In this document: in pieces, positions 33,362 to 35,941 of the stretch
Position numbering within the stretch: position 1 is the stretch's first letter
How the letters are laid out: each line of letters starts with the position of its first letter
Assembly: GCA_009917405.1 (NCBI GenBank)
Contig: QZED01000018.1
Location: forward strand, 1 to 35,941
DNA length: 35,941 bases
From: a bacterium c-19
GTDB lineage: Bacteria; Bacillota_I; Bacilli_A; Erysipelotrichales; Erysipelotrichaceae
Direction of reading: 5' to 3'
Position numbers and translations under genes: made by a program
The notes under the pieces: generated by a model
Databases searched by the model: none
Seen by the model: the letters and a program-made list of their open reading frames with translations, nothing else
What the model was told of the DNA's origin: nothing

Positions 33362-34620
33362 TAAAGTCCTGTTTTTTCACTCTTATATTTAAATAATTCA
33401 GATACCGTTACTAATTGATAGCCTTTGCTTTGGAGGTACGGAACTAATTCTTTAACCGCCTCCAAGGTTGTCGGATATAAGTCGTGGAAGAGAATCATAG
33501 CTCCGTCAAATTCACCTGCTTTTGCGCGTTCCAATGTGATCTGCTTATCGCGATTTTTCCAATCTTCACTGTCGACATTCCATAAAGCAACCTGTAAACC
33601 GTTTTGATTCAGCACTTGCTTAGTTGTATCGTTCCACGCTCCGTAAGGCGGTCTCACATAAACTGCTTCATGCCCGGTCAGCTCATAAAGTACATCCTGT
33701 GTATCAAATACTTCCTTGCGAATATGCTGTCGATCATCTGATTCAATACTTTTGTGATCCCATGAATGATTACAGATTTCAAACCCGTTTTCCACCATAT
33801 GCTTCACCGTATCAGGATAATTTTGAATATTTTGTCCTAACATAAAGAAAGAAGCATTTGCCTGATGCTCTTCAAACACCTTCATCACCTCATCCGTATA
33901 AGGTGACGGGCCGTCGTCAAAAGTCAATGCGATCATCGGTTTTTTAGGATCAATCTTCAGTTTGCGCTTTACCTCAAGCGGCTTTTTATTCGTTCCCTTA
34001 CCTGCCAGCTTTATATATTTTTGATAATCACTGTATTTTAATTTGACAGATGCATTGTCACAATGAACATGCACAGCTTCTTCATCGAGTGAAATCACCG
34101 CTTTATCAGGCGCAGTTATTTTTTTGTTCGCTTGTTTCTGAAATTCCTCGCTGATTAAATCTACATAATTGCCGCGAAAAATATCCTGTAAACGTATCTC
34201 TCGATTGGCTTCAAGATCAAAGCTGATATATTGATAATCTTCTTTCAACGGCTTCTGTTCTTTATCTAATAACTGATAATGAAACTTGACACTGACATAG
34301 CGATCATTTAAGGAATTACTTTCATAATCAAGAAAGGTAATGCCGTTTTCCTGCGGCAGTTTCTTTATATATTCATTGATCTTTGTATTCATTGACTCTG
34401 ATTCAAATTGAGGATAATGGAGAAATCTCAACTGTTCCTCATTTTCTTCATTAAATTGTTCTTTCTGTTCACCTGCTAGCTTTGTCTGATTTGATACCTC
34501 TTTTAATGCTTTGTACGGATCACCTGATCCCAATATCCTTGAGATTCCGAAACTAAACAACAGAAAAACCGCAATTACAAATATCAGACGTTCATATCTT
34601 AATTTTTTACCTTTTATCAT
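33361..34620 (-). CDS. Membrane-anchored polysaccharide deacetylase (PdaC-like)
   Basis: A 419-residue protein. One N-terminal membrane helix (about 11-28) anchors it outside the cell. Residues about 65-205 resemble the DUF4163/DUF3298 region of PdaC, a peptidoglycan deacetylase of Bacillus. The C-terminal half is a NodB-type CE4 deacetylase: TFDDGP (233-238, catalytic Asp and metal Asp), NHSWDH (284-289, metal histidines), RPPYGAWN (323-330), a WNVDSEDW block and the final ILFHD histidine. All catalytic residues appear intact. It probably removes acetyl groups from peptidoglycan or a related wall polymer. Single-gene unit. Confidence 0.92.
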   Translation of the reverse strand: MIKGKKLRYERLIFVIAVFLLFSFGISRILGSGDPYKALKEVSNQTKLAGEQKEQFNEENEEQLRFLHYPQFESESMNTKINEYIKKLPQENGITFLDYESNSLNDRYVSVKFHYQLLDKEQKPLKEDYQYISFDLEANREIRLQDIFRGNYVDLISEEFQKQANKKITAPDKAVISLDEEAVHVHCDNASVKLKYSDYQKYIKLAGKGTNKKPLEVKRKLKIDPKKPMIALTFDDGPSPYTDEVMKVFEEHQANASFFMLGQNIQNYPDTVKHMVENGFEICNHSWDHKSIESDDRQHIRKEVFDTQDVLYELTGHEAVYVRPPYGAWNDTTKQVLNQNGLQVALWNVDSEDWKNRDKQITLERAKAGEFDGAMILFHDLYPTTLEAVKELVPYLQSKGYQLVTVSELFKYKSEKTGL

Positions 34621-35104
34621 AGTGTGCCTTTCTTTTCATACTTTATATATGCTTTTTATATATCAATATATGTATATGATTCATTTTTTTGTTTCTTTTA
34701 TTATAACACATATGAATTTTATTACTACACTTTTGCTTATTTTATTTTTTATCATTTTTGTTACGCAAATGATCAAGGAAAAACTTTAAGGAATCTTTAT
34801 GTGTAATTGTTCCTTCGATGAATCAGATAAAATTGAAATTGTATTTTTCACTAGGATCTTTGGTTTCTTGTTTGTGGAGTCACATCACATGTTAAAAAGG
34901 TCGTGTCTCGATGTTTTTATCGTATTGATGTCGATAAATTCAATCATTGCTGCTCTGTTATCAACTCTGATGGTGAAATCCTTTTGGATCATGGATTTGG
35001 AGTAGGTCTTAAATCCTATTTCTATCAATGTCAAGCTTCCTTAAAAAGTTAGAAAAATGCTTCAATTTGCTTTCTAATGTCGAAATAGTTTTACATTAAA
35101 GAAA
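34621..35104. other. Intergenic region with a decayed frame, no gene called
   Basis: AT-rich sequence. The part near 34621-34750 must hold the deacetylase promoter. On the minus strand one frame runs from about 35019 to 34786 but has an in-frame stop at 34887-34885 and no good ribosome-binding site; its peptide (for example IRVDNRAAMIEFIDINTIK) is unlike anything I recognise. A 68-codon plus-strand frame at 34799-35005 overlaps it and is not supported. It may be a pseudogene remnant or chance. Confidence 0.4.
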
Positions 35105-35135
35105 TCAAAAAAGGTTTGCCGTAAAGACAAACCTT
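35105..35135 (-). terminator. Intrinsic terminator of the right-edge surface-protein gene
   Basis: On the minus strand AAGGTTTG-tctttacgg-CAAACCTT forms an 8-bp stem followed by TTTT. It begins 6 bases after the stop codon at 35141. Confidence 0.88.
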
Positions 35136-35140
35136 ATAGA

Positions 35141-35941
35141 TTATTTACGTTTTGAATTACGTTGTTTCACTCGTGTCAACATCATAGTAATAGTTGTGAG
35201 AATCAACATGATCCACCACCATACCCATTTGGTATTATCTCCGGTATTCGCTCCGCCAAGATTCTTCTTTAATTCAGTTTCATTGTCATTGTTATTATCC
35301 AACAGATTCTTGTCCGGAATGCCGTCTCCGTTTGTATCGATATTATAGTCAGCTTTGCCATCGCCGTCCGCATCGATATTCAGATATGGTTTTAATCCGC
35401 CCATCGTATTGTAAGTGAATCCATTCACAGTTACGGTTTTGTTCGGCTTCCATGACTTGAGTTCAAGGATGTTCAAATCTGCTTTACCGTCGCCGTCTGT
35501 ATCAATGTTGATGTCCGGTTTCCCATCGCCGTCACTGTCTATATCAATATCAGGTATACTATCGCCGTTCATATCTACATTAAGATCTGCGACACAATCT
35601 TTATCCAGATCAATATTGATGTCCGGAATACCGTCTCCGTCTGTATCCACATTCAATTTTGTACCCTCAAGCTTACATTGCTTATTTGGTTTCTTATTGC
35701 CGTTTGAATCATATTCGGTACCATCAGGTAATACGACTGTTCCATCAGGCTTGATGATTGCGCCATCAGGTGTTTCAAGCTCGCTTCCGTTAGGGAATTC
35801 TACTTTGCCTCCTTTAGGCACTTCCACACTGCCGTCAGGCTTCTTCTCAGGCTGCTTGCCGTCTTCACTCGCTGCCCCACAAACCTCATCTCCACTGTTC
35901 TTATTCCCATCAGGTCCTACTACACATGTATCATCTTTATT
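35141..35941 (-). CDS. Surface protein with calcium-binding repeats, C-terminal part, cut at window edge
   Basis: The frame is open without a start to the last base of the window (the GTG at 35827 is not a real start; 38 more in-frame codons precede it), so the gene continues beyond. The visible part begins with short PDG-type repeats (KPDGTVVLPDGTEY and similar). It then has 12-residue blocks of the form NIDTDGDGIPDI, five in a row and two more later, each a DxDxDG calcium loop like thrombospondin type 3 or dockerin repeats. It ends with GANTGD, a Trp-rich hydrophobic segment and KQRNSKRK, a degenerate sortase signal. It should be wall-anchored and calcium-stiffened. The function of the missing N-terminus is unknown. 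Confidence 0.85.
   Translation of the reverse strand, partial: NKDDTCVVGPDGNKNSGDEVCGAASEDGKQPEKKPDGSVEVPKGGKVEFPNGSELETPDGAIIKPDGTVVLPDGTEYDSNGNKKPNKQCKLEGTKLNVDTDGDGIPDINIDLDKDCVADLNVDMNGDSIPDIDIDSDGDGKPDINIDTDGDGKADLNILELKSWKPNKTVTVNGFTYNTMGGLKPYLNIDADGDGKADYNIDTNGDGIPDKNLLDNNNDNETELKKNLGGANTGDNTKWVWWWIMLILTTITMMLTRVKQRNSKRK
35306..35656. repeat. 36-bp calcium-loop coding repeats
   Basis: Five 36-base (12-codon) units lie at about 35468-35656 and two more at about 35306-35383, encoding DxDGDGxPDxNI loops. Some units are altered, for example one with DLDKDCVAD. They are imperfect at the DNA level, so the array is older than the 153-bp array at 12601. Confidence 0.8.

Noticed and set aside
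34799-35005. Plus-strand ORF of 68 codons
   Set aside because: It lies in an AT-rich gap with no good ribosome-binding site and no recognisable domain.

Overview
The window looks like chromosomal DNA from a low-GC, single-membrane Firmicute (Bacillota), most plausibly of the Erysipelotrichia type. Evidence: AT-rich promoters with strong GGAGG ribosome-binding sites, the rpsF-ssb-rpsR / DUF2232-gdpP-rplI-dnaB / M23-walJ-rlmH gene order found near the origin in many Firmicutes, cell-wall-anchored surface proteins ending in TG-hydrophobic-KR sorting signals, CcpA-type cre-like sites, a PPi-type phosphofructokinase and a bacterial VTC-DUF4956 pair. The family-level placement is inference; no 16S or other marker is present.

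Layout. 1-345: tail of a transposase and an otherwise empty stretch. 346-3780: a TPP-riboswitch operon on the minus strand (thiX permease, thiY lipoprotein, thiZ ATPase, and a TatD-family hydrolase) for uptake and probably salvage of a thiamine pyrimidine precursor. 3837-6011: minus-strand operon ung-folC-DUF1905. 6229-8329: a plus-strand, possibly CcpA-controlled GH13-like protein with eroded catalytic motifs. 8361-12004: ptsI (with a cre-like site at its promoter), a small HTH-like protein and PPi-type phosphofructokinase, i.e. sugar uptake and glycolysis. 12105-14462: large sorted surface protein with GLUG repeats and nearly identical 153-bp tandem repeats. 14875-17519: mscL with a C-terminal zinc ribbon, a FabG-like SDR, and a GT2-TPR protein.

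17545-26294: the conserved housekeeping block, all minus strand: rpsF-ssb-rpsR (with a candidate S6:S18-type leader), a terminator, then DUF2232, gdpP (c-di-AMP phosphodiesterase), rplI, dnaB, an M23 peptidase with LysM and G5 domains, walJ and rlmH. Translation, replication and cell-wall or second-messenger functions sit together. 26415-27283: an XRE regulator with a palindromic operator candidate and a 44-residue small protein missed by ordinary length cut-offs.

27387-28480: plus-strand tsaC-type gene and rpiB. 28616-31906: plus-strand three-gene cassette of a VTC-domain protein, a DUF4956 membrane protein and a Cthe_2159-like beta-helix lipoprotein; this is the most system-like unit in the window. 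31964-33311: a protein resembling a gluzincin metallopeptidase that has lost its catalytic Glu, and an unrecognised cysteine-rich 93-residue protein. 33361-34620: PdaC-like membrane-anchored polysaccharide deacetylase. 34621-35104: non-coding or decayed. 35105-35941: the C-terminal part of a calcium-binding-repeat surface protein that runs off the right edge.

No tRNA, rRNA, CRISPR array or complete insertion sequence was recognised.
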